DNA from: Pleurodeles waltl | Lineage: Eukaryota > Chordata > Amphibia > Caudata > Salamandridae | Assembly (NCBI RefSeq): GCF_031143425.1 | Contig: NC_090445.1 | Coordinates: 1,195,206,691 to 1,195,270,690, forward strand | Direction of reading: 5' to 3' | DNA length: 64,000 nucleotides | The notes under the pieces: generated by a model | Told to the model about the DNA's origin: nothing | Database searches by the model: none | The model's input: the letters and a program-made list of their open reading frames with translations, nothing else | Made by a program: the position numbers and the translations under genes | Part shown: positions 33,431 to 44,219 of the stretch, piece by piece | Layout of the letters: every line of letters begins with the position of its first letter | How positions within the stretch are numbered: the first letter of the stretch is position 1

Positions 33431-36400
33431 TTAAAATGGAATAGATCTTTTCCTGATACTTAAAGAAGCTGTAACAAAATTTAGTACGTGGTGACAAGTC
33501 TGAATATCTGTCAGTCTCTGAAAATATAATAGAGCTTCCTTATAATGGATAGGTCTAAGATGACATAAAATGGGTAAAATAAAGACCTTTCTAGGAGCAG
33601 CATATAAAGACCAAAAGAGAAAAAAATGTGAGGTACTCTGCTTTGATTTGGAATCACAGGGGCAGGGTGGTAAATCCTTTTTCCAAAAACATGGTTTTGG
33701 AAAGGCTTCCTTAAAATGAATCAAATTAAATCTAAAAAATGTTAAAAGAGAGGTTATTTTACAACTTGAAAACCAGATCAAGTAAGGTTCAAGACATGGG
33801 ACAGTTACAATCTGGATATAGGGGTCGAAAGATTTCAGTTTCAGGCAGCTATAAAATCTCAACTCTGATATGTGCTCAAAATAAGTTGACTTCAAGACAG
33901 ACCTAGAGTTTGTGGTTAACAGTTGGGGTTCTTCAAACATGTACCTGAGCCCTAGCTTCTCAAAAGAGTTTCGCAGGAACACAAGCCAGGGAATCATATT
34001 TGAGTTGTCCAACTGTAAGCAATCAGAAATGCAGTCTTGAACAAGTTTTGTCGCAGGATTCAGCCAGCATCTAATCCAGAGCAGTAAAGGAGCAATAGAA
34101 ACCCTGTCCTCCAAAAAACGTTGACCAATTTCCTCATGACTGATGATGTTTGCTATACACTTTGGAACCGTCAGTAATCTACGCAGGAATTTATTTTCAG
34201 CACTTTGGAGGGAGGGTGTTTTGTTATAGCCCCAAACTCCTGCCCCGTATAAGACTGCTGCAGCACACTTGGAGTTATAAAGTGTTTTCATCTGTGCAAG
34301 GGGTCTGTGACCTAATTTACTAGTAAAGCGAAATATCGCTTCATTATTCCTTGTCAACTGTTGGAACTTGAAATTAATGTGAGACTTTCAGGACAAAGAG
34401 GAACTCATATACATACCTAAATAACAAACATGTTTTACCTTATTTAAAATGTGTCCTCCCATAATAAATTGTTTAGAGTTTGTATTACGTGGGCCGCATG
34501 TCATAACAAAAGTCTTAGGGTAGTTTACTTTCAGATCAAGAACCATCATAAATTTGTAAAATAGGTCCAAGAGTCCCTGTCAACCATTTGCGGTACGAGC
34601 AATTAAAACGGCATCATCAGCATATAATAAAACTGGGAACTGTCTCTGGCCCATCTTTGGTACATCCTTTCCATGTTTTACCAGTGAGTCATAAAGCCCA
34701 TTTATATATATCAAGAAAAGAAAAGGCGCTAGGATACATCCCTGTCTTACGCCCCTTGTTGACGGAATAGGAGAAGTTCTCTGACCATATGAACCAGTCT
34801 GGACTGAAACCGTTAAATCTGTATGTAGGCGTTTAATAAGCTCCAAAAGGGACGTATCACAACCTAGAGCTCCCAGAATTTGCCATAACTTCGACCTATT
34901 GACCATATCAAAAGCACTAGTTAAATCAATAAATGCCATATGAATAGACTCCTTTTTGGCTGTCACGTATTTACTAAGTATCAGATGCAGATTTAAAACT
35001 TGCTCAACTGTGCCTACACCAGGTCTAAAACCAAATTGAATTGGGGATAAAATCTGGGCCTCAGTCACCCAATCTTCTAAACGGGACAAGATCACACTTC
35101 CTAGAATCTTTGCCATTGAATCAATAAGGGAAATTGGTCTATAACAGGAAGGATCTTGTCTGTTTCCTTTTTTGAAGATGGGAACAATAATAGAGATAAA
35201 AAAAGATCAGCAGGGACCCCGTCAGGGCCAGGAGCCTTTCCCTGCCTTAGCCGATTAATGGCACTTAAGACCTCATAGAGATCAAAGGTAATATCTAGGG
35301 CCTTGATATTTGAGTCTGAAATAGAGTATGCAGTAAGATTATCCTCTATATACAGGTTCTCATTTCCATTGATTACTGGGCAAAATACTTTCCTAAAATG
35401 AGTCATCCATTCATCCTCTGCAATAAGACAATCATCGGCCTTTATGTTATTATCTTAAAGGTAAGGGTGATTTATCAACTTCCAGAATTTAGAAGTGTCC
35501 TTCAGCTCAGAGGCAGCCAGAAGTTCATCCCAAGCCTTAGACCTAATTTCTGATTTCCTTTTTTCAAGAGCAGCCTTATAATTGGCTCTAGCTAGTTTAA
35601 CTAGTTGTCGGGAGGGGGGAACTGCTTTAAGAGCATCTTTAAGTTTTTTATGAGCAGAAGAGCACACAGAATCAAACCATCTATGGACCACTGGCCCCTT
35701 CAAGGTCCTTTTCGCCACCAAGGGTCGCGAGATATCAGTATATAACAATTCAAGTTCATGGACTATACATTCATGATCTAACTGCTGAGACAGACATGTA
35801 TTAATAGAGTCAAACCTAGTTCTTACAATTTCCTGATTAAATAATTTAGGATTAATTTTGTCCCATTTTTAGCGTAAACCACAATTTGAATTGTAAACAG
35901 TACTAGCTCTCAAACTTTTATTTTTTGGAACCTGATTAATATTTAAATCCAAATTAATGCTGAGGGGATTTTGGTCACTGGCGTAGTGAGGCGTGATCTT
36001 AAATTATTGTATTAGATGATAATCAGAGGAGCCAATAAGTATAAAAAAATCAATGATGCTCCCCTTCGGTTTCCCTGTGAAGGTTGGTATATTACAGGCA
36101 TCAGCAGCCAGTTTCTCCGTAACGTGTACCAAATCAAACTTAAATATAAAATAGTTTAGAGCATCTCCTTCAGCAGTGTGAGTGAAATGGATTAATGACT
36201 CTCTGCCCTCATCAGGGAAGACACACAGTTCTGTAGGTTCCTTGTTACACAAAGGAGTGTTAAAATCGCCCACCCATAGTATAATTAGATCACAATCCTG
36301 TAAAACATTTGATGAATCAATGAAGTCTGCTACCTCCTCCAGGCATCCCATAAGGAGACCCCGGGGGATATTATTGTAAAAATGTAAAATCAAAATATCT

Positions 36401-36816
36401 TTCTGACCACTAATAGATACTAAAACAACCATAAAATGAGGGGAAGACCAGATTAAGGACACGTTCAATAGAGGGAGATGTAAGGATACGAGAACTAAAA
36501 GGCCGCCACGTGCTCTCCCCATTGGGGAGGTTATAGCTGGCTGACACAAAGAAGTAAATCCATTCAGAAGGAGCGTATCCTTAGACTAAGTCTCCTGTAG
36601 ACAAATTATGTCATAAGAAGAAATAAAGCTCCTCCAATCCGAATTGTCAGTTTTAGACCGCAACCCCGCTATATTCCAACTAATCAGAGTTAGTGGTCTA
36701 AACCCAGGGCACAGTGTTAAAACTCTAGTATTTATAGCAGTTGACAAATCCAATACAGACTTTCCTGCGTCCCAAGTACATTCATTGTAAACATTCCCAG
36801 CTATTGATTTTGCCAT
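33431..36816 (-). pseudogene. LINE ORF2: endonuclease, reverse transcriptase and C-terminal domain (broken)
   Basis: Endonuclease: LISWNIAGLRSKTDNSDW and IICLQET, then VGDFNTPL. The usual SDHNPL reads SDQNPL (about 35970), so the catalytic His is lost. Reverse transcriptase: FIDLTSAFDMVNRSKLWQIL, STRGVRQGCILAPFLFLIYI, and LLYADDAVLIA (about 34605-34635), with all core acidic residues kept. The C-terminal region (308 residues in one frame, 34357-33431) has VLYGAGVWGYNK and a CPC...H motif, a worn version of the CPVC...EH...C knuckle in the 53.5-kb relative. Stops and frame changes at about 36590, 36000, 35450, 35110, 34575 and 34380 disable it. Expected role: target nicking and cDNA synthesis. 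Confidence 0.8.
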
Positions 36817-37048
36817 ATTATTAGGGCAAGGGTAAACAGTGGCCGTCAGTCAATCGTTCTCATCAAGGTAATTAAGAGCCAAAAAACGATTACTAGTGGG
36901 TACATTTAACTGCAATTGGGACCTTACTGGGTCAGGAGTGTGGGTTCTTAGGTTAATAGCGGAGCGATGTGGTAGGAGTGCGGGGTCATAAAATTGGCAC
37001 AGAGGATGAATTTGGATCCTATTACATGACCTATTATATTGTTCGGAG

Positions 37049-38175
37049 TTAGTCAGGAAATAGCCCACTGAACAAGAATTTGTAAAATTTAAAACAATCT
37101 CCCTCCTCCATTTTCTTTGAATATCCAACCCTCCTCACTCTGCGGGCCATAAGAATCTTATCATTATGGTGAAAATTAGGTTTAATATTAGATTTCAACC
37201 AATGACCAGCTTTCCTGATTAGGGATTGGGTATCTTCTATTTTAGAACTCACCAAGGGGGGAACATTTGATAGAACCAATACATACGGATTACAATCTGG
37301 AGGTAGATGTAGAGAATCTACATGATTTGTAGATTTATTATGACCCGTAACATGTAACCTAGAGGAACAAACTTCCATGGTCAACCCCTGTGCAGAATCG
37401 TCTACTAAGTTTCCTTGGCAAGAAACGCCCTGTGTATTGGGCGAGGGGTTACTTGCTCCTAGAGGTAACAAAGTAGATAAGGGGTTAGTTTGATGAACCG
37501 GGTCTTGGCTGTGAGATTTTCCTGTACTTACTAATCCTGGCTTAAGTAAATGGGATAAAGTACTAGTCATATCATTACAAAAACAATCAAGCGTCCTAGT
37601 AATCATTGTGATAAGTTTCGCCTCTAAGGTTGCACAAAAAGTTTTGAGTATAGAATCGATAGCACTTGTAAAATCTTCAGGGGCATCCATTCTCAAAACA
37701 CATTCAGGAATGGAAACCAGGGGAACTGGATCTTTAGCACTTAAATCCGAATGGGTGGATGTTCTCTTTTTAGGGCCCAAGACCTTTTTTGTATTTTTAG
37801 ACTTTTTCCCGGCTCTCCTCTTCTTCAGAGGAGGAGAATCAACCTGAGAACAAGAGCTTTCCAGAGATGGATTAACAATTGGGGTAGGATAATTATTTAA
37901 ATCTGTGAGAGGAAGTATATCATGGCCCAACTGTATAGTACTAGAGGACAGGGCCGGTAGTAAGGGCCCGGTTCTTGAATTAGTATTTATATGAACAATA
38001 GGTTCCAAAAGGGGCTGCTGAACAGTGTTTCGGACAGCCCCAATCCTTTCTTCTACTTGCTCTGGTTCGGTTTAATGGCCCCCATCACAGAGGATAAATA
38101 GCTGGTAATGGAGGACTGGAGAGAGCTGGGCCCACCTTCCCCCTTTTGCAAGTTAATCTTTCTCTTCCCCATTTA
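37049..38175 (-). pseudogene. LINE ORF1 protein (probable RNA-binding chaperone), broken
   Basis: A likely start is MGKRKINLQKGEGGP at 38175, which runs into a stop about 40 codons later. The main open part is 38008-37049 (319 residues), containing a strongly basic PPLKKRRAGKKSKN that could be a nuclear-localisation or nucleic-acid-binding segment, and a C-terminal half with LPPDCNPYVLVLSNVPPLV and HNDKILMARRVRRVGYSKK. Position, size and basic charge fit a LINE ORF1. I see no clear zinc knuckle. It lies directly upstream of ORF2 on the same strand. Confidence 0.55.
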
Positions 38176-38820
38176 GATGACGATCTCCCACAGCACCTTT
38201 AATAATTTCCAAAAGAATTTACCACAGAACAGGAGGAAAAAACGTTAGGGGGGGGCCAGCCCAGCCTCTTCCGGTCGAGGACGGGCCCTTGTCTTTCTGC
38301 TCCTCTACGACCAACAGCTACGTAGGTGCCGAAGACACTGATGAGTACTGCACCTACGACACGGGGAGGGGGGAGGCAAAAGTCAGGGGGACACCCACCA
38401 AACACCCCCTCCCCCACCCTCGCATATTACAATATACACACCGATGCATTCACAAAAATCACAGTAACAACCCACAATCCCCCCGGAAGAATGAAAAGAC
38501 AAAGCGAAATTCGGGCAAACATTGTAATGTGCCAATATACATGTCATACAAAAATATAATATATATATCTCAAAATCACTCATATTTACATATACAATCC
38601 GAGAAGTAGTGCAGATATGTTCCAAACAATGTCCGTGCACCAACAGTCCAAAAATGAATAGGCGAGGCCCACAAACTATACCTGACCAAAATCGGAGAGA
38701 ACACTGCCGGGGCATCAGATAGAAACACTACAGGCACCTCAGGGGGAAGGGAAGGGGGGGCACCTCAGCCAGATGAATGCGAAGCAAGATCCACAACGGG
38801 GCTCCATGCCCATTGATGTA

Positions 38821-38995
38821 TCCTGGGGAGTGCAAAGCCACAGTCTCTCAAGTCTCTACAGTGTGTGGCTTGCCCACTGTGCCATCCTGGGGAGTGCAAA
38901 GCCACAGTCTCTCAAGTCTCTACAGTGGGTGGCTTGCCCACTGTGCCATCCTGGGGAGTGCAAAGCCACAGTCTCTCAAGTAGATGCAGTTCTCT
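38821..38995 (+). repeat. 64-bp tandem repeat
   Basis: TCCTGGGGAGTGCAAAGCCA begins at 38821, 38885 and 38949, an exact 64-base step, about 2.7 units. It lies in the Harbinger element downstream (3') of the first Myb-like gene. Confidence 0.85.
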
Positions 38996-39114
38996 ACTGG
39001 TACTGGGTGGGACTGGTGCCCACACTGGATGAGTCTCCCCGTCAAAATTCATGTCCTGTCACTGTCCCAGCTGCACATGGGAGAAGGATGCCTGATGTGG
39101 CGGCCTCTTCATTC

Positions 39115-39405
39115 CTACATGGTGCTTGCCCTGTTCAGCGGTCTTCACCATGCCGGTCTATGGACTGTTCAGCTGTGCTTTGCCATGGCGGTCTTTGCAC
39201 TGTTCAGCGTTGCTTTGACATGGCTGTCTTTGCCCTGTACAGTGGTGCTTTGACATGGCGGTCTTTGCCCTGTTCAGCGGTGCTTTGACATGGCATTCTT
39301 TGCCCTGTTCAGCGGTGCTTTGACATGGCGGTCTTTGCCCTGTTCAGCGGTGCTTAGCCATGGCGGTCTATGGACTGTTCAGCGGTGCTTAGCCATGGCG
39401 GTTCT
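39115..39405 (+). repeat. 35-bp tandem repeat
   Basis: Units of ACATGGCGGTCTTTGCCCTG + TTCAGCGGTGCTTTG: starts at 39253, 39288, 39323 and, as GCCATGG, at about 39358, with degraded units on either side. It is in the noncoding 3' region of the first Myb-like gene. Confidence 0.8.
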
Positions 39406-39504
39406 GATACGGACATTGGTGTGTGGCATGACGATCTCTACACTGGGCATTGGTGTGTGGCATGACGTTCTCTACAATGGGCATTGGTGGGTGGCATGAC
39501 GTTC

Positions 39505-42266
39505 CATCATTGCCCAGCGGGGCTGTGGCATCTGGGCCCCTCCTGGGCACTGACTCTGGCGGTGGTCTCCTGACCAGTGACGATACTTGGGCCCTCCTGG
39601 GCACTGACTCCGGCGGTGGTCTCCTGACCAGTGACAATACTTGGGCCCTCCTGGGCTGTGACTCCGGCGGTGGTTTCTGGACCAGTGACGATACTTGGGC
39701 CCTCCTGGGCTGTGACTCTGGCGGTGGTCTCCTGACCAGTGACAATACTTGGGCCCTCCTGGGCTGTGACTCCGGCGGTGGCGGTGGTCTCTGGACCAGT
39801 GACGACGGTGCTGGCGGTTGTGTCTGAACCGCCGGAAATGATGGCGCACTTCTCCACCGTGACACTCACAACAGGCTGGGCAGACTTCCTCTGGACCTTC
39901 CCCACCTTTGTTGGAGTTATAGCTGACTCACCAATCCCCTTCGAACCCATGTCACTTGTTGTCCCACCAGGAGTCTTAACACGGTCCGTCGTCCACTCTC
40001 CAATTTTGGAGCCTTTACAGGGGGTGGGCTGCCAGTGCCTTGGCTCCGGGTCCTACTGCCTGCCCTGGTGGCCGGTGCACTCCACAAACCTTGAACAGGC
40101 ACCACTGGTATTGGAGGCTTTTTGGCTGAGGCGCTACAACGGGACTGATGAATTGGAGGGGGGAGGGTGGGGGCAAAAAGGTCAATTTGACATAGGGACA
40201 GTTTCTGACGGACACTGGGATGGGTAGCTGGAGGGGGTCTGGGAGTGGAGGAAGAGGAGGTGGTTGTAGGAGGTGTCACTTTAGGTGTTTTGGGTGCAGG
40301 TGCAGGTACTGGAGGCTGTCGTGAGGTGGATGGATGTTGGGTGAGTGATTGCCGGTGTTTGTGTACTTTGGGAGGGGGCGTCACAGACACACTGGGAGAG
40401 GACACAGGGGACGTGTAAATGGGAGTGGAGGTGGTGAGTGCAGGTGAGCGGCTTGTGGTGCTGGGTGTCCTGGTGCGAGTCCTAGTGCCTGTAGATGTGG
40501 TGCATGCAGGTGTGTGTGTAGACGAGACTGGGAGGGAGGAGGGAGAAGAGGAGGGGGACACAGTGGAGACAGTGGATGTTGCTGTGTCTGTATGTGGGTG
40601 AGGCTTGCGTGAGTGCATGTGGTGTGTGTGGTGCCTATGTTTGCTTGAGCTACTTGTGTGTGTTGACTTGTGTGCATGCTGGTCTGTAGGTGTGCTTGGG
40701 ATGGGCTGGGGTACAGGGGATTGGGTCTGGGTGGAGGAAGTTGGAGGGGGGAGGCTGGACACAGGGACAATGGCTGCCATCAGTGCTGAGGCCAGAGATT
40801 GCAGGGTTCGCTGAAGGACAGCCTGACCAGAGTGAATGCCCTCCAGGAATGCATTACCATGTTGCAACTCTCGTTCTACACCCTGGATGGCATTCACAAT
40901 GGTAGACTGCCCAACAGTGAGTGACCTGAGGAGGTCAATGGCCTCCTCACTGAGGGCAGCAGGGGTGACTGGGGCAGGGCCTGAGGTGCCTGGGGCGAAG
41001 ATGATGCCCACCCTCCTGGATGTGCGGGCACGTGGCGAACGCTGAGAGGCTGCTGGGAGGGCGGTGCTGGTAGGGGAGGTGGCGGCTGTACCTGTAGAAG
41101 TGGGGCGCACAGATGGTGCCGCCACCACAGGGGAGCTCCCATCGGCGGACGAGTCCGTGTCGCTGGTTGGTGATCCGGTGGCCGATGTGAAGCTCCCCTC
41201 GCCCTCCGTCCCACTGGTGTATTCAGAGTCTGTGGTGTGGCCCTCCATGGCCATGTGGGATGCAGCTCCCTCGTGCTCCGGTGCCACTGTACCTCCGCCT
41301 GATGATGCTGATGTACAAAAGGACAGGGAGAGCAGGAAAAGGGGGAGACAGAAGAAAGAGAGTTTTAGTGCATGGCATTCCGCTACTGTTGGCGGACAAG
41401 GCAGATGCAGCAGCCCCCTGCATAACGCCGTGCTCCTGCCCTCTGCACATGCAATTTCTGGGCTATGGCCTACATGGCAGTGGTGGACATCTGCGCACAT
41501 GGATGCCACAGGGGCAACTATACCGCAACTGGCACTCTGCTGAGGTGGGTTGAGTGCCACATGGCCTACATTACGGAGGGGCCTTGCCTACCGAATTCGC
41601 CCTGGCCTAGGGACACCCACAGCCCACCTCCCCCACCCAGACACCTCCACTGCACGCAAAGTCCGCTGAATGAGGTTGTACTCACCCCCTTGTGTCTGCT
41701 GTGATGTCCTCAAGCGCCCATCCAACTCCTGGTAGGCCACCGCCAGGATCTGGAACATCAGGTGGGTCATGGTGCGACGGGCACCCCTCCCACGTTGGGA
41801 GGGCATCCCCAGCTGAGCCTCCGCCGTCTTCTTGCTGCAGCGGCGAATGTCCTCCCATCTCTTACGGCAGTGGGTACCCCGTCTCTGGTGGGCCCCCAGG
41901 GTCCGGACCTCCTTGGTGATGGCACGCCAAATGTCTCTCTTCTGGTGGGCACTGACCTACATGACATGCACAAGGGAAGAGGTACAGTCATTACCAACTG
42001 CACCGTCGTTGTGAGTGGCCCCCTCCCTACTCTGGCCATGTGGCCCATTCATTCCCATGCATTACTGTTCTTAGAACTCTGCCCCCTTCCCTCTTCCACC
42101 CAGCCCTCTCCACCCAGGCCTAGCCCATACAACGTGCTCCCTGTGTACTAAGCTGTTGGTCTGGAGGACCGTAGAGTAGCGTGTACTGGGGGAGGACCCC
42201 ATCCACAAGTTTCTCCAACTCCTGTGCAGTGAAGGCAGGGGCCCTTTCCCCAGACGCAGCAGCCAT
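39505..42266 (-). pseudogene. Harbinger Myb/SANT-like protein A, three exons (broken)
   Basis: Exon 1 is 42266-42153 (38 codons, MAAASGERAPAFTAQELEKL... to YGPPDQQ), exon 2 is 41956-41686, and exon 3 starts at 41307. The acceptor before exon 2 (CATGTAG), the donor after it (GG|GTGAGT) and the phase-1 join to exon 3 all fit. The donor after exon 1 reads CAG|CTTAGT instead of CAG|GTTAGT, probably one disabling base change. Exons 1-2 form a trihelix/Myb-like domain: ELEKLVDGVLPQYTLLYG, RDIWRAITKEVRTLG and THCRKRWEDIRR. Next comes the conserved LMFQILAVAYQELDGRL. Exon 3 is Ser/Thr/Pro-rich with a helical SEEAIDLLRSLTVGQSTIVN segment. After a frameshift near 40.0 kb it carries 18-residue repeats and stops near 39505. 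Harbinger Myb-like proteins recruit the transposase to DNA and to the nucleus; that role is by family. Confidence 0.7.
39541..39815 (-). repeat. 54-bp tandem array encoding 18-residue repeats
   Basis: TCCTGGG recurs at 39541, 39595, 39649, 39703 and 39757, an exact 54-base step. Since 54 is 3 x 18 the unit is frame-preserving. On the minus strand it reads GPSIVTGQETTAGVSAQE with small changes, continuing the C-terminal region of Myb-like protein A. Confidence 0.85.
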
Positions 42267-42734
42267 TGTCGCTTCCAGACCGAGGTCACAGCAGCACTAG
42301 CAGTGTAGGTCCTCTCCTGTCGAAGGTCAGGTATCTAGTGATTGAACAGATAGAATATGGCGGTGACGTCCGCGGCGGTGCGCATCATCACTGCCAGCGC
42401 ACCTGTTCATTGGCTCCTGGGACCCATAGGGTCCAATGTTAACCAATGCAGCATTGCACTGCGGTCTACGACCGCCTACCGCGACGGTGTGCAACGCCAG
42501 CACAGTTACCCCACAATCCCATTGTCCCAGTTTGGAGGTCAGGCAGCCGCCATTTCAGGGGCCCACATGGCTTCATTTACTACTGCGTCACACATAGCTA
42601 GGCCTACATTCAACACACATAGAGGAAGGGTTTTGTGTCTGGTGTAGTCTTGTGTGTAACTGTGGGTACATACCTGGAGGAATAGTGACTGGTTCTTCGC
42701 TGTTGTCCTTCGTAGGCACCGTCATCTGGGACAT
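42267..42734. promoter_or_regulatory. Putative bidirectional promoter between Myb-like A and the transposase
   Basis: The 468 bases between two divergent start codons contain AATATGGCGGTGACGTCCGC at about 42355-42374. This joins a YY1-like core (ATGGCGG) and a CRE-like TGACGTC. A further AGATGGCGG overlaps the transposase start. A possible acceptor (CCTTCGTAG, near 42714) lies just before the transposase ATG, so an upstream noncoding exon is possible. Function is inferred from position and motifs only. Confidence 0.45.
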
Positions 42735-43738
42735 ATGAGAAGATGGCGGAATCCTCCGGTGTACCGACCGGTGGTGGACCTGTTGACAATGGAAGAAAGA
42801 CATGTCATCGTCACCTACCGGTTTGACCGTGCCACAATCCAGGAACTATGTACCCAGTTGGAGCCAGACCTGATGTCACTGATCCGCCATCCGACTGAAA
42901 TCCCCCCTGACGTGCAGGTCCTGTCAGTGCTCCATTTCCTTGCAAGTGGGTCTTTTCAGACAACAGTGGCCATGGCATCAGGGATGTCCCAGCCTATGTT
43001 TTCCAACGTCTTGTCCAGAGTGTTGTCTGCCCTGCTGAAACACGTAAGGAGATATATCATTTTCCCTCAGGTGGAGGATTTACCTACAGTGAAAGGTGAC
43101 TTCTATGCCCTTGGACATATCCCCAACGTCATAGGTGCCATTGATGGGACCCATGTAGCTCTGGTCCCCCCCCGCAGGAGTGAACAGGTGTACAGGAACA
43201 GGAAGAGTTATCATTCGATGAATGTCCAGATGGTCTGTTTGGCAGACCAGTACATCTCGCAGGTAAATGCTATGTTCCCTGGCTCTGTGCATGACGCCTA
43301 CATCCTGCGCAATCCGCGATCCCTGATATGATGGGTCAACTCCAGAGGCACCGTGTATGGCTATTGGGAGACTCTGGTTACCCCAACCTTTCCTGGCTAT
43401 TGACCCCAGTGAGGAATCCCAGGACCAGGGCAGCGGAACTGTACAATGATGCCCATGGGCGGACTAGGAGGGTTATCGAACGCACCTTCGGCCTCCTTAA
43501 GGCCAGGTTCAGGTGCCTCCATATGACTGGTGGACCCCTATTCTACTCACCGAAGAAGGTGTGCGACATCATCGTCGCCTGCTCCATGCTCCATAATTTG
43601 GCATTGCGACGCCAGGTGCCTTTTCTGCAGGAGGATGATCCAGATGACGGTGTTGTAGCAGCTGTGGAGCCTGTGGACAGTGATGAGGAAGAAGAAAACG
43701 ACAACAGGGAGTCAGTCATACAGCAATATTTCCAGTGA
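42735..43738 (+). pseudogene. HARBI1-type DDE transposase, single frameshift
   Basis: Reads MRRWRNPPVYRPVVDLLTME from 42735. Residues about 60-105 (VQVLSVLHFLASGSFQ..., MSQPMFSNVLSRVLSAL) are the helix-rich DNA-binding part of HARBI1. The DDE_Tnp_4 domain follows: first Asp in VIGAIDGTH (residue 137), then KSYHSMNVQ and FPGSVHDAYI. After a one-base loss near 43315-43325, the second frame (from 43328) supplies the second Asp in LGDSGYP and the Glu in VIERTFGLLKARFRCL. So all three catalytic residues are present. It ends with an acidic tail (DSDEEEEND) and stops at 43738. It would cut the element out and re-insert it at a 3-bp target together with its Myb partner. As written it makes only 198 residues. 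Confidence 0.9.
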
Positions 43739-44219
43739 CACACAGGTGAGAACATTTTCTGGTTTAACATTACATTAACTTTCACACGTCTACCTCTATC
43801 CTGTACCTCCATTTCAATCACTATTTGTTAATTGAGTTGTACCCTTCCATTTCAGTTTCACAAGTGTGGTAACCTACGTGTCAACTGCTTGCATCCTTCA
43901 AGGGCTTGTGATGTGTGACATAGGTATGTTAGCCTTACAATGGGTAACCCATTATGACACTGTAATTGATATTACAAAGTACCAAATCATAGACTGACTC
44001 CAGATTTTTTTGTGTTTCAAGGGTGTTTATTTAAGTGCTAAAAAAATGAAGGGGGGTTGTGAAATGGTGATGGGGGATGGTGGAGGAACATCCATGGCAG
44101 AGTCCAGTCTATTAGTCTCACAGGTGCACTGCCCATCTGGGCATAGTAAGTGGAGCTGGGGCAGTTAGAATATGGACAGGGTAACAAAGTGGGACAGATG
44201 GAGGACAATCAGGGTGGTC
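43739..44219. other. Convergent intergenic spacer in the Harbinger element
   Basis: 481 bases between the 3' ends of the transposase and Myb-like gene B. No open frame or repeat is seen; it probably holds both 3' untranslated regions. Confidence 0.5.

Larger units (their letters stand above)
33146..38200 (-). mobile_element. Non-LTR retrotransposon with ORF1 and ORF2, (GACT)n tail
   Basis: Minus-strand order: ORF1 (about 38175-37049), endonuclease (36816-35960), reverse transcriptase (about 35400-34580), C-terminal region (34357-33431), a poly(A)-like AATAAAG and then a GACTGACTGACTGACT tail (33146-33165). The 5' end is near 38200 and not exact. The tail and C-terminal layout match the truncated element at 53395-54842, so they are related families. 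APE-type endonuclease plus ORF1 places it in the broad I/jockey/CR1 assemblage; the clade is not settled. Confidence 0.75.

Noticed and set aside
40381..41553. Plus-strand and alternative minus-strand frames over the 40-41.5 kb region
   Set aside because: Shadows of the Ser/Thr/Pro-rich third exon of Myb-like gene A, whose own frame is supported by splice phase.
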